Source of the DNA: Bemisia tabaci
Taxonomy: Eukaryota; Arthropoda; Insecta; Hemiptera; Aleyrodidae
Reading direction: 5' to 3'
Length of the DNA stretch: 64,000 nucleotides
Assembly: GCF_918797505.1 (NCBI RefSeq)
Contig: NC_092797.1
Location: 55,216,157-55,280,156, forward strand
Shown here: piece by piece, positions 10,312 through 21,212 of the stretch
How the letters are laid out: each line of letters opens with the position of its first letter
Position numbering within the stretch: the stretch's first letter is position 1
Made by a program: the position numbers and the translations under genes
Notes under the pieces: model-generated
Database searches by the model: none
Told to the model about the DNA's origin: nothing
What the model saw: the letters and a program-made list of their open reading frames with translations, nothing else

Positions 10312-13300
10312 ATGCATGAAGAAGAGGAAGTTCATTCGTTAGTGGAACGCCCTGTACTGGCCGACTCTGATCAGTTTTATAATACAGTGAGGTCTCATGA
10401 TGTTACTGTGCTGCAGTTTAATATTCGGTCTCTAAAGAAGAACTGGGATCAGTTTTATGCTACTATTTCTCCAATTTTAGATAAAAATGTAATAATTGTG
10501 CTGCAGGAGGTAAATGTGCATGAAAATGTGATTAATACTTATAATATTGAGGGATATCGAAAATACTACATGCTCCGACAAACAAGGAGAGGAGGTGGGA
10601 TTGTAATATTTGTGCCTAACGGATTTAGATGTGTTGTACTTACAGAAAAAATGAATTTGTTACTAGAATTAATGCATATGAAATTCACATGCATTGACGT
10701 TTTAGGAAAGCAATATGAGTTTCATGTGATTGCGGTTTATAGGCCACCAAAATATGCAGGCACAGTCAATTTTATACGTGACTTAGATGAAGCACTTAGT
10801 GATTTAAGCCTGAACACTAATGTAATATTTTTAGGTGATGTAAATATAAATACGTTACAAGAAAGTAACCTTGTGAAAGACTATTTAACAACTCTAGCTG
10901 CACACAGTCTTGAATCGTGCATTCATGAAGAAACAAGGGTTGAAGTAAGGAAGGACGGAAGGTGCACTCGCTCATGTATTGATCATGTGGCGGTTAGGAT
11001 GAAATTGGCAAAGGTCTCAGCTGCGATTTTTCAAAGAAAAATATCTGATCATTTTATTGCTGTCTGTTCATTTACTTATGATTTACCAAAGCCACTGATT
11101 AGAAATCATGTTCAAAAAACAAATAGGATAGATGTTATTGAGTTGGACAAAAATCTTAAAGAATTTAACTGGGGCTCTTTGCTTACCCTAGGCTGCCCTT
11201 GTGAGGTTTACGAAAAATTAGTGCAAGTCTTTGAAACTGCATATGAAGCCAGTAAGAGGTCGGGTAATAAAGGAGTATTGCGAAAAAGAAACTTAGACCA
11301 TAAAGAGTGGATAACAGCAGAGATAATTAAAGACTTAAATTACAGAGATAAGCTTTACAAACGTCATCGGGACTCGCCTAGGAGTGAAATAATAAGAAAA
11401 GAATATACTCGTTTCAGAAATAAACTTATTAAAAAAATACAAATGAGAAAAAAAGAATATTATTGTAGTAGAATTTTAGAATGTCAGAAAGACTCAGGCA
11501 AGGTCTGGAAGGAGATTAATAAGCTTTTGGGAAGAAAAGACGAGGTATCCGTGGACGAGTTTGTTTTTAAGAATTTCCCGCCAAATAAAACAGAGAAAGA
11601 GCTATGTGACGAATTTGTACACTGCTTTGAGGAAGGCGTTCAAAATGCAAGGCATGACTGTGGTCATAGATTTTTACCAAAGGAAAAAGTATTTGGTCGG
11701 TATGAGCATTCGGGACTGTTAGAGGAGTTTTGTCCGACGACAGCATCAGAAATTTCTGACATAATTTCAAATTTTGAGGTAAAAAAATCCCCAGGTATAG
11801 ATAATATCAGAATTTGTGACTTACAGAGGCTCAAAGACGTATTCAGTCCAGTTATAGCACATCTCATTAATTTAATTTTTAAAACGGGTGTGGTGCCTGA
11901 TAATATGAAAATCGCAGTAGTTAGGCCTGTGTATAAGAGAAAAGGTGAAAAAGATAATTGCTCTAATTACCGTCCTATCTCATTGTTACCGGTAATAGAA
12001 AAAATTATGGAGAAAGTGGTAATGAAGCAATTATCTCGTTTTGTTCGAGAAAATGACGTTATCGATAAAAAACAATATGGCTTTCAACGTGGTAAAAGTG
12101 CTGATATGCTGCTGGAAGACTTTGGCAATTTCGTTAATTCCAGTCTTAACAAAAAAATGCATGTTCTTCTACTATTCGCAGACTTTGAAAAAGCATTTGA
12201 TGTCATTAATCATAAAACGTTAATACAAATTCTGGAAACTGTTGGCATCAGAGGGCAGGCGTTGGTTTTTTTCGAGAGCTATTTAAGAAACAGAAAAATG
12301 ACGGTAAGGCTAGGCTCGTCCTTCAGTGTACTGGTCAGCTTGTTAAGTGGAGTGCCGCAGGGAAGTATCTTGGGGCCGCTTCTCTTCATTCTATATGTTA
12401 ATAATATAAGCTCAAACTTCCAGTTTTCAAACCATTTTATGTTTGCAGATGATCTAAGTGTTGCAATGGCGCATGAGCAATTATGTGCGGCAAGAATAAT
12501 GTTACAAAAAGATTTCAATGTTTTGCAAAAGTGGATTCATGACGTAGGAATATCTTTGAGTAGACAGAAAACAAAGTTAATGCACGTTCGAGCCAAAAAC
12601 AAAAAAACTGAAAAATTGAGGATAGTGTTTCATGATCACGCTTGTTTACAATCAGGGAGTGAAGGCAGTTGTGATTGTAACGCTGTTGTTGAGCAAGTAG
12701 ATTTTTATAAATACTTAGGGGTAATTATAGATACATTGTTCTCGTGGAATAAGCAGGGAGAATATTTGAATGGCAGATTAAGATCAGCGTTATTTGGCAT
12801 TGCAACGGTTAAAAAATACCTCCCGGCCAACTTGCTAAGGGTGGTCTATTTCGCGTTATTTGACTCGCTGTTGCGTTATGGTTTAACGGCATGGGGTTTG
12901 GTGACCAGTAGAGTCCTAGAAAATATAAGAAAAGTACAAGATCGAGCAGTGAGAGTGGTAACAGGGAAAGACGTGACAGATCCAATGCAAAGAGAGGAAG
13001 GATATAAATTGTTGGGAGCCTACCCTGTGGATTTTCTGCTTAATTATAAATTAGTTGTGTTAAATTACGAGTCTTCTTTTTATTTTGATGAATTTGTTCC
13101 TCGAATTAGGCCAACGTCCTGCGCAAACTCACTTTTATTCAAGGTGCCAAGAACTAATAATAACTACGGAGACAGGACAATTCGGGTGCAGATACCATCG
13201 CTGTTAAATAATTTACCGGTTGTTTTTCGGGAATATCCAAAAATGAGCACTGCCATGGTTAAGAAGGAGCTAGAGAGAATTTTGGAAGAGTCTGAGTGGT

Positions 13301-13338
13301 TGGATGAGCATGGTAGGCAGTGTTTCGTTTTTGGATAA
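10312..13338 (+). CDS. LINE ORF2: endonuclease/reverse transcriptase, intact
   Basis: 1008 residues from an ATG at 10312 with no stop or frameshift. Residues 30-255 form an apurinic-type (EEP) endonuclease: N37 in 'QFNIRS', E66 in 'VLQEVN', 'VYRPP' at 142-146, D176/N178 in 'LGDVNIN', D224/H225 and the terminal 'SDH' at 245-247. The reverse transcriptase follows: 'SPGIDNI' near 493, 'NYRPISLLP' at 552, block A 'FADFEKAFD' with D624, 'GVPQGSILGPLLF' at 690, the catalytic 'FADD' with D713/D714, and 'YLGVIID' near 801. The tail 'LTAWG..RVLENIRKVQDRAVR' is the usual connector after the RT. All expected catalytic residues are present. The protein nicks target DNA and primes cDNA synthesis from the LINE RNA. 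Intact coding suggests a fairly young copy, although the 5' truncation makes this one immobile on its own. Confidence 0.96.
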   Translation: MHEEEEVHSLVERPVLADSDQFYNTVRSHDVTVLQFNIRSLKKNWDQFYATISPILDKNVIIVLQEVNVHENVINTYNIEGYRKYYMLRQTRRGGGIVIFVPNGFRCVVLTEKMNLLLELMHMKFTCIDVLGKQYEFHVIAVYRPPKYAGTVNFIRDLDEALSDLSLNTNVIFLGDVNINTLQESNLVKDYLTTLAAHSLESCIHEETRVEVRKDGRCTRSCIDHVAVRMKLAKVSAAIFQRKISDHFIAVCSFTYDLPKPLIRNHVQKTNRIDVIELDKNLKEFNWGSLLTLGCPCEVYEKLVQVFETAYEASKRSGNKGVLRKRNLDHKEWITAEIIKDLNYRDKLYKRHRDSPRSEIIRKEYTRFRNKLIKKIQMRKKEYYCSRILECQKDSGKVWKEINKLLGRKDEVSVDEFVFKNFPPNKTEKELCDEFVHCFEEGVQNARHDCGHRFLPKEKVFGRYEHSGLLEEFCPTTASEISDIISNFEVKKSPGIDNIRICDLQRLKDVFSPVIAHLINLIFKTGVVPDNMKIAVVRPVYKRKGEKDNCSNYRPISLLPVIEKIMEKVVMKQLSRFVRENDVIDKKQYGFQRGKSADMLLEDFGNFVNSSLNKKMHVLLLFADFEKAFDVINHKTLIQILETVGIRGQALVFFESYLRNRKMTVRLGSSFSVLVSLLSGVPQGSILGPLLFILYVNNISSNFQFSNHFMFADDLSVAMAHEQLCAARIMLQKDFNVLQKWIHDVGISLSRQKTKLMHVRAKNKKTEKLRIVFHDHACLQSGSEGSCDCNAVVEQVDFYKYLGVIIDTLFSWNKQGEYLNGRLRSALFGIATVKKYLPANLLRVVYFALFDSLLRYGLTAWGLVTSRVLENIRKVQDRAVRVVTGKDVTDPMQREEGYKLLGAYPVDFLLNYKLVVLNYESSFYFDEFVPRIRPTSCANSLLFKVPRTNNNYGDRTIRVQIPSLLNNLPVVFREYPKMSTAMVKKELERILEESEWLDEHGRQCFVFG

Positions 13339-13371
13339 TTTTCCACTCCTGTAGCACGCTTCTATATTTTA

Positions 13372-13518
13372 TAATTGGGCTGCGTTTTGCAGTTTGGAAC
13401 TGTAAATTCTGGCTCATTTGAAAAAGCATTTATGTGCATAGGGAAACTTATGGCGCATACGTTGTTTTTAAACCGGGCCAGAATTTGCAGTTCCAAATTG
13501 CAAAATGCAGTCCAATTA
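13372..13518. mobile_element. MITE family G inside the LINE 3' region
   Basis: 'taattgggctgcgttttgc' at the left and its inverse 'gcaaaatgcagtccaatta' at the right define a 147-bp element starting 33 bp after the ORF2 stop. It matches the copies at 23362 and 55533. It is either a later insertion or a passenger carried by this LINE family. Confidence 0.85.
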
Positions 13519-13952
13519 CTATGGACCAATTATTACTTATTATTAATGTTATATTATAATTACATCGTATTTTAAGATTTATCTATTAATGTATCTACTA
13601 ATATCTATAATTTATATATTTATTCAGTGTTAATAAATGCCACATGTTGTGGCTACAATACTTGTCAAAAAATACCCCCCTTAAATTTTCACATTAATAT
13701 AATATAGTTTATAAAAGATTATAGGGTAAGATTATAGTAGTATCTCGTATCTATTTCTCTATTAATTTATCTATTAATTAATCTTATATTATTATTATAT
13801 TTATTTTATATTATTTATCTTTCCTTTGTTTCCTTTGTTCTTTCATTTCCTTTGTTATTTTATTCATCATGTTAATTGTGTTTTAAAATTTAGTAATTGT
13901 ATTGTTTCAAATTCTTTATTAATTGTATTTAAGATATTTATATTCATGTATT

Positions 13953-13954
<2 letters not shown>

Positions 13955-14002
<48 letters not shown>
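13955..14002 (+). repeat. poly-T tract, 48 T
   Basis: Uninterrupted T run in the LINE 3' region, followed by a T/C-rich and (ta)n stretch. It gives rise to spurious phenylalanine-rich open frames. Confidence 0.95.
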
Positions 14003-14165
14003 CTTTTTCTTTTTCTTTCATTCTTTTATTTTTTTTTATATATATATATATAATTGCGTCTTTTTTCGGTTTTCATTTGGGTCTATTTCTGTTTTTAATT
14101 TAAGTCGATGTTCATGTTATTTATTTATTTATTTTATTTTTTTTTTAATTTATTTATTTCTTCTT

Positions 14166-14167
<2 letters not shown>

Positions 14168-14226
<59 letters not shown>
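14168..14226 (+). repeat. poly-T tract, 59 T
   Basis: Second T run, 166 bp after the first, again inside the LINE 3' region. The reading as poly-U in the LINE sense RNA is unusual. Confidence 0.95.
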
Positions 14227-14353
14227 CTCCCTTTTTTCTACAATTATTTGTTACATTTACTTTAAGTCTGATCCGGCAGTTTAATTGGGCATCCCAATTT
14301 GCCGGGCAGGACAATGTTGTTTTTATTTTATGTTTGAATTTTTTGAATAAAAA

Positions 14354-14368
14354 TATCTATCTATCTAT
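14354..14368 (+). repeat. LINE 3' microsatellite tail (tatc)n
   Basis: Follows 'gaataaaaa' and marks the 3' terminus of the retrotransposon. Beyond it the sequence is non-LINE. Confidence 0.8.
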
Positions 14369-14457
14369 ACACGATGAGCGTAGGGTCCACAAATTCATTA
14401 AGACAATTTTTGTGAAATAAAGGCGAGAAAATGTGTCCTCGAAAAAAATTGTGCATT

Positions 14458-14531
14458 GGTTAGGTTAGGTTAGGTTAGGAAAGGTTAGAAGGTTAGGTTC
14501 GGTTAGGTTCGGTTAGGGTAGGTTAGGTTAA
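14458..14531 (+). repeat. interstitial TTAGG (insect telomere-type) tract
   Basis: About 70 bp of TTAGG units with interruptions such as 'aggaaagg' and 'ggttcgg'. TTAGG is the canonical arthropod telomere repeat. The units are imperfect, as expected for an old internal tract. Confidence 0.8.
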
Positions 14532-14859
14532 ATTAGTTCAAGTTAGATTGCGAAGTATACGATTTTCTATTATGATGAACTTTAAAACTAAAGGGAGGTC
14601 TGCTTGCTTTTGGCCTTAATGCTCAAGCAAAGAAGTGAGAAGTTTAGCGATGAGCATGGAGGCCAAGATCTTGGACGAGATGAGCAGGCAAGTACATCAA
14701 GGATGAGCATGGAGTCCAATATCTTGGACGCGATGCTACATAATCGTGAAAAATGTAATCTTTATTCCCGTTTGTGACACTATGGAGGCCTACAATACGG
14801 GAACCAATCAGAAATGGATTCGCATTGTCTTTACTCTTAGTAGGCACTCTAGGTACTCT

Positions 14860-15310
14860 AATTGCCAGCATGTAGCTCTTGAGGTATGCAAATTTCATAT
14901 GAAATTTGGCAGTGTCGGGAAGTTTCGCGGCGTGCTATCCCAGTTGGCAACGGTCGGTGGAAATAAAATCGATTGGGCGTCGCGAGACGGTCGTGAGCTC
15001 CTCTCAAAACACGGATCGGCATCGGAACCATAGCGGAAGCCCAGCCGCAAATCTAATACGGATCACGGATTCCTCCGGAGAAAAGGTCTCTGCATATTCA
15101 TTTTATACGTGACCGAGTAAAGCCTCCAAATAAAGCGCCGCTCGTAAGCTTCATTTCAGCGTAAATTCCAACAAGCCGAGCTTGATTTTCAGTTCGGGTG
15201 TTTTATTAACTTCCTCACTCTCCCGAGAAGGAATTAACGCGATTTTGAACTTGAGATCCCGCGGTTTTGCTACAAGCTACAGGAAAGTGCTCAAACAAGA
15301 CAAGGCCGAT
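14860..15310. other. intronic DNA, nothing recognised
   Basis: No supported gene or element. The GC content is slightly raised around 14930-15060. Confidence 0.4.
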
Positions 15311-15917
15311 CGGTCTGTTGCAAGCAAGAGATACAGCCAACTGCATACATTCTGAAGGGTGTATTCGCTCGAAAGTCACATTAAGGACATCAAACAAGTC
15401 TGAAATCCACTCCGTAGCGTGCAGTCTGCGTAGTTTGTAATACGCTTTTTCAAATTTACCGTGAATGCGGACAGCTTCTCTGGCTGGCAGTCACATTTGC
15501 CCGAATTGAGAGGCACCTAACATAGGCATATAAACAAACAATCTTGCGAACTGTCATAAAATTTCCTTGCGGATGATTTCAATTGATTTAAAGCTTTTGT
15601 TTTTGCAAATTAAAGAAAGAAAAAGAAAATAAACGCTCGAAAACAAATGAAATTATACAATAGAAAAAGTTAGTCAATCGTTTGTTTTCTTCGAGTAGAT
15701 TTTCTTACTCCTCTGCCTGTGCCAATCTGGTCGGTAGTGATTGAGAAAAACTGCCCGCAAACGCGGGAAATTTGAAAAAGCGTGTTACAAACTACGCAGA
15801 TTGCGCGCTAAAGGAGCGGATTTCAGACTTTTTTGATGTGCACAACGTGATTTTCGAGCGAATTTACTCTAAAAAATTGGATTCAGTTGGCTGTATCTCT
15901 TACGTACAACAGATCCA
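15311..15917. mobile_element. TIR element with about 150-bp arms
   Basis: The left arm ('cggtctgttgcaagcaagag', 'atacagccaactg', 'gcgtagtttgtaatacgc') is mirrored by the right arm ('gcgtgttacaaactacgcag', 'cagttggctgtatctcttac', 'gtacaacagatc'). About 300 bp of spacer has no ORF. A lone end of the same family is seen at about 16128-16175. Confidence 0.8.
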
Positions 15918-18900
15918 TTGCACCTGATAGACAAAGCGATAGACATGTTATCTTAGGAACGTAGAACGCATAGGACCACCGGTCAGTACTCATCCGGGGT
16001 GAGATGAGGTCAAGGCACTTGGATGCAACTATTCGTGCTTGAGGGATGTCCATGTTGCGGGTGCGAAAAATTGAAGGCGCCTATGGTTCTTGTACCTTCA
16101 ACAAATGACGAATTTTCCCTTAAAAAGTGTATTCAGTTGGCTTTATCTCTTGCGTGCAACAGACCCATTTTCAGTGAGGATTGCCAATTAAGAACTGGGT
16201 AAAGAACAAATTAGACAAAAGTCACATCATAAAACAGCACCATTCAATATAATTCCTATGCAAACCAATGGGCCAACTGTTGATTGATGCACGTTAGATT
16301 GATGTGACACTCTTCCAATCTTTTTTCTCCTCAGTTCAATGTAAACAAATCCAACCTGGAGGAATTACTAATTCCAAAGAAAGAAATGAAGGCTCCCCAC
16401 AGAGAGAGTGTAATTGTTGGCGAAAATGTTTATCAAAGTTTGTTTATAACTCATTTCAGAAGATGCAGATTAAACATTTTTTCATCACGCCTAGCACTCT
16501 GTTGCCATTTTTCTTTTACATTTGGCCCCCGCGGCCCAATGAAAGCCTTAAACGCAAGGACCAAACTGATAGTGACACAATTATTCTGTGTAGAGGTATT
16601 GAGGTGGCATCACTCATCTCGTGTAGGTACTACGACGTTGTAGCCAGAAACGAAGTTTTCATCACGGGCGGGGATTTTTGAGTTGACCATTGTTTCAACG
16701 TAATTGATATTTTTAGTGTTACTTCATGGAATCTAACGGAAGCAGTCGGTGCTTAAAAGAAATGCAGACCGTGCAATTCAATGTGAGAGAAGATAATGCT
16801 AACTACGCGCATTTTAAAATTAGAGTGATATGAGAACACATCAGAATCAAAAGAGAGCATGTATCGGAGCATGAATATGTGTGACTTTTGTAGTGAACCA
16901 AACTTGGTTGACTCCAACTTTAGCACCTGGTCGTGAAAAAAATGCCCACAAAACGTAACTTTCAAAAAATTCCGTACCTCACTAGAGATACGATCGCTGT
17001 TTAGCCTACATACCGTCGTGTTTCTCACGACGTTTGGAATAAAAATATTTGATCACGTCGGAAATTCTCGATGCATGTGAAAATTCCACCCAAAGCAGGT
17101 TTTCGAATAATCAAAACATGGCTGTGTTTTAATTTTCATGAACAAGACTCTAGAGTACGCATAGGGTATCTGAAGCTATTCACCTACTGAGGTACCATCG
17201 ATTGTGGTTCTGAAGAATTTTGCTGAAAAGTTGATTCTAACGTGATGAATAATTAATTTATTATTCAACTGCCTCATACACGAAGGAGAACCTTGCTCTT
17301 AAAAACTCCGGAAACTGAACCGAAAAAAATTTAAGGTGCGCCAAATAAACGACCATCTATTTAGTATCCTCGAGCAATGATGTCAGCATATGGAAATATC
17401 GTCCATTTATTTGCCCTTAAAAAATCCCGTAATTTTGACTAATAGCAGTTTTCAGCTAATATTTAAACCATTAAAGTCCATAAGTCATGTAACTAATTTC
17501 AAAGGACAATTACCTAGATGTCATCTAAAAAAACCGGTCCATCTTGACGGTGCGGTGAGGGGGAAGTTGAAAATAAAAATTAGTTACATTTTTTTTGATT
17601 GGTAATGTAAGAAAGAGATGCGGAGAAAAGATGCACTGGGTAAGATCCGGACCGTACCACTCTGCAGCCCTATGTTTTCTGTTAATTTTTCGTATATTAG
17701 GAAATCGTTTGAATCACGAAAAGTTTAAAATCAATTCCTGAAGAAGATTTAGGTATATATGATTAATATATCTTCTTAAAAGAATACTAAGATTTGTGTT
17801 ATAGAGTGTAGGCTCAGATCTGCTCATAATATCCAGTTTCCATACGCTCAAATCCAAGGCATATCCGTCTTTAAAATAAATTAACTTCAATTTCAAAAGA
17901 CCCAATCTGACATGCAAAAGAGAAAAAAATATGTGCGAATACCCGGATTTTTTCCTCAGAATTTTTAACTCAACCTCACATGTTTGAACATTTCAAAGAA
18001 AAAATTCAAAACTTGTCTCTAAAAAAAAAAATTATGTCAGAAGAAATTTGGCAACTTCCGCATTTCCATACACCGTCCTTACCACATCAGCAATGTACAT
18101 TGATTCCTACTATTAATGAGGTTTAATGTTTAGTAATCTAAATTTAGCTTCTCTTTCAATCTATCAAAGGAATGACTAATTTTGGTAATGGATTTTCACG
18201 CTGAAACGTGATGGATTTTTCTGGAACTAATTATGTAGATTCGCACCTGCATCAGAATAATTCATAGGTAGTCCTAACTCTCTGAAGCTTTGAGACTCCT
18301 ATTCTAGAAGGGAGGGGAGATGGGTCGTCCCACACGTAAACCCGGCAGCTTTAGATGGAGCCCGAATTCTGGGAACCTCCGTGCATTCGTGCAAACTGAT
18401 TCGCCTTCACTTGACGAGATAGGCAAAACGAGCTCCTGGAAACATCAATAGTGGTAGCAGAATTTATATTGTCACAATTGAAGGCGCATCTGTTTATTCC
18501 CAGAATCGATGAATCACAGTGTCATAAATTCTCCCGGCGTTGTCATATTTCCTGCCGCAGTATTTTATTACTTGTTCTACTATTGAAACTATCAAGACTC
18601 CTAAAATATATCCCTATAATTAGCGCTGAATGATCCTGCTCCTCAGGAAAGAATGATTCAAAAGTTATTTCCCGCTCCTTTTGACTCGGCAACTTGAATT
18701 TCATTCCTTCATATTACCTTTTTTGTATAAAGGATATTCACGAATGAACGTCGTATGTCACGTCGCGTCGTGTTTTGTGAACGTCGCTGCAACATTTGTC
18801 CTTTGAGTTTAAATTTTGTAAAATTCAAGATACCACCCGGATCTACAATGTTTTGAGTTCAGAGGAATCGGAGGACCTGAGATTTGTTTTAAACAAAATT

Positions 18901-19445
18901 GCAGCGATAATAGTACACACCAATTAAGGGATTTTTTTATGTTTTAGTTGATATCTTATTTTTATTTTTTTAAAATATGTTTATTTATTTTTAAAGTATA
19001 ATTATAAACGTCTGGATTTTTTTGAGGGAGGGTGAATTTAAATAAAACATTTCAAAACATTTTCTGAACCAGGTGTATTGGGTGAAACGTGGTCGTAGAA
19101 AATGAATCGTGGTTCATGAAACCGATACTTTCTTTACTCTTTGATGTATACAATCGAAATCCTGCTCGCTCTATGATCTCTATGAATCTCTATGAAGCTT
19201 TGAAGCTTAGTTTGAGAGTTTGGTTACATGTGCCGAAAGTACGGGTAAAAGGACCGTAAGTGTGGTTACATGAGCCGAAAAATTCGATCGATTTAACGTA
19301 CTGTATATAGTTAAAATGAACATGCTTTTTACTCAGTATCGAATCTTCATGTGAATATGTTTACCTCCACAACTATCTTGTATTTATCGTTTCCCTTTTT
19401 TCTTTGTTTCAGGTAAGGCAATCATCGTCAATCCTTCATTCTTTT
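15918..19445. other. 3.5 kb intronic DNA, little recognised
   Basis: A 'gatagacaaagcgatagac' family K end (15928) and a hairpin-family piece with 'actattcgtgcttgag' and 'attgaaggcgcc' (about 16025-16090) are visible. No gene is supported; the open frames are short and patternless. Confidence 0.45.
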
Positions 19446-19523
19446 GGACGTGTATATGCCAAAAAGAACCATGATCGACGCAAACTCTATATGCTTATAG
19501 TTCCTTTTGGCATAAATACGTCC
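19446..19523. mobile_element. short hairpin family F, copy 1
   Basis: Arms 'ggacgtgtatatgccaaaaa' and 'ggcataaatacgtcc' pair around a loop of about 25 bp. The 'agttccttttggcataaata' wording matches the copies at 49930 and 55397. Confidence 0.75.
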
Positions 19524-19936
19524 ATTTTGTCCAGGTCGGTAAGCAAAAAACTATTCTGAAATTGAATTTTTGTAAGGATTAGAATATCGTTAAACTTCAT
19601 GTGTTGTAAATTTCAATCAAAGCAAAAATATGAGTAATAATGAGTAGGGAAAATTGCTTTAAAATCACGATTCAATTATAACAGCCGCAACGTTTTGCAA
19701 CAGCTGTTTTGTGTTCTGCGCGTAGAGTCGTCTAATTGGATCAGGTTCATCCATATGTCAAATTTCATTTTTGTCAGAGTATGCATATTAGGTGGGAAGC
19801 TAAAAATGTGCTTAACATATGGAGGTATTGGGTATTGTGTTATTTTCGGATTTCACGAATGTATTTTATCGTAACTTTCACGGGTAATTTACAGTTCTTA
19901 CGAGATAAAGTCATCACTAGAATTATCAGTTAATGA

Positions 19937-20162
19937 CACGGAAAAAAAGAGGTAGGGGCTAAGTCCCAACTGTTGGATGATACGGACATCCCTAATTAAT
20001 TGTGGTAATACCCCGATTAATTGTGGTAATATCCAGATAAATTAGGTTACCAACCCGAATGTTGCGGTACTACCAAAATTAATTGAAAATATCCATCTCA
20101 TCCAACAACTTTGGGTAGTAGAACAATTTTGGGGGATAACCCCTGACACTTTTCTTTCCGTG
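19937..20162. mobile_element. MITE family B, copy 3
   Basis: Ends 'cacggaaaaaaagag' and 'cttttctttccgtg', with the mirrored words 'ggggctaagtccc' and 'gggggataacccct' and internal repeats of 'taattgtggtaat'. Only the ends match the other B copies, so this is probably a separate subfamily. Confidence 0.65.
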
Positions 20163-20864
20163 GAGCTTTACGAAAATCATATAAAGGATAAAATGAAAAA
20201 TTATGATTAAAACATGAAATGATCTAATTTAAGGTGAAAATAAACCTTGGGTCTATTTAGGGTTTTTGAAATTTCATGAGATTTAAGTTATTCCTATAGT
20301 GCTTAATGTATTATCGTGCAAAATTTAATTGAGATGTTCAACAAGGAAACTCCAAAAGTTCAGCGCAAGTGAATACTGCCGATATTTCACAGTACTGTGT
20401 TCGATATTACTGTCTCCCAATTCGCCATTTGCAGTTCTAGAGCTGTCCCTAATTTCGCGATCAAATTTCGTACGGAAATACCTGGCGCACCACAGCATTT
20501 ACAGATAGACCCGTCCGATGAAAGAGGGACCCGCGTTAAAAGATAAACATGCGAGCTGGCAACGTCGAAGCGTCACTGTTAACACTGCGGAAATCGTCGA
20601 CGGAAAGTTCTAGAGTTGGTGAAACTACAGCAACTTTCGGCAAATAACGCCGATGCGCTGCTGAGACGAGCTTTCACCACGCGATTCGCCTACTACCACT
20701 CCGACAAGAACTAAACTTATTTTCGAAAAGAGCCGCCTCAAATCACCCCGTAAATCTTAAAGGACGTTCAGCAGCAGGAGAGAAAGGATAGTTTTAAGTT
20801 ACGTCTCTGATGCGTTGCGTCGTTTGGAAACTCGCACGTGAAGCGAGGTGTTTTAAGTTCGACC
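20163..20864. other. intronic DNA, nothing recognised
   Basis: Contains a modestly GC-rich stretch (20450-20700) without a convincing ORF. Confidence 0.4.
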
Positions 20865-21030
20865 CACGGAAAAAACAACTTAGCGCTGAGCCCTGACGTT
20901 TTGGGTAAAATAGCGCCAACTGCAGGTTGTAGTGCTGAGCCCCACAGCTTTAGGGTCTAGCCTCACTGCCTGTACTTGGCGCTATTTTACCCAAAATTTT
21001 AAGGCTCAGCGCTTGGTTTTTTTTTACGTG
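20865..21030. mobile_element. MITE family B, copy 4
   Basis: From 'cacggaaaaaacaactt' to 'ggtttttttttacgtg'. Arms contain 'agcgctgagccctgacgttt' and 'ttttgggtaaaatagcgcca', both mirrored at the right end; the centre is 'gtagtgctgagcc'. Confidence 0.8.
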
Positions 21031-21212
21031 CTTTTTCAGACCTTTTTAATCCACTTTCACTTAAAAATGAGCAAAATCTCTATTGACACCACGAAGGGTC
21101 ATAAAAACGGTGGAAATTATTGACAAACTGAAGCCATGGAAAAATGTTGAAATTATATTTAACTTAGAATTTGTCGTAATTTTTTACCTCTTTACACAAA
21201 ACAACCAACGTA

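Larger units (their letters stand above)
9640..14372 (+). mobile_element. non-LTR retrotransposon (LINE), 5'-truncated, jockey/CR1-like
   Basis: Contains a partial ORF1, an intact ORF2 with endonuclease and reverse transcriptase, about 1 kb of 3' sequence and a terminal microsatellite tail (tatc)n after 'gaataaaaa'. Tails of short tandem repeats rather than poly-A are usual in CR1/L2-related LINEs. A possible diverged target duplication is the pair 'tgagcatagcgtccaaaatt' (left) and 'tgagcgtagggtccacaaat' (right), although that wording also resembles the host element's sub-repeat. It lies in the same orientation as the channel gene. Confidence 0.85.
9481..14745. mobile_element. second-layer inverted-repeat element inserted in the hAT-like MITE
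   Basis: Each end carries two sub-repeats built on 'catcgcgtccaagat.ttgga.tccatgctca'. They are inverted on the right, at about 14650-14740, relative to the left, at about 9490-9580. The flanks 'gtgaaaatg' (ending 9480) and 'gtgaaaaatg' (14746-14755) look like a slightly diverged target duplication at the split point of the hAT-like element. No own ORF is visible; its body now holds the LINE and a TTAGG tract. Confidence 0.7.
9269..14851. mobile_element. hAT-like element, interrupted, with 8-bp target duplication
   Basis: The left part (9269-9480) and right part (14747-14851) align in order with the unbroken element at 51882-52194. Its ends are 'tagagatcc...' and '...gcactcta', and GGTACTCT occurs directly outside both (9261-9268 and 14852-14859). 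An 8-bp duplication and TAGAG-type ends are hallmarks of the hAT superfamily. The original unit was only about 310 bp with no transposase. The remaining 5.3 kb is later insertions. Confidence 0.88.

Noticed and set aside
10312..13338. A retrovirus-like or LTR element
   Set aside because: Endonuclease plus RT order, no LTRs, no protease or integrase, and a microsatellite tail identify a non-LTR element.
13826..14420. Phenylalanine-rich open frames
   Set aside because: They are translations of poly-T tracts in the LINE 3' region.
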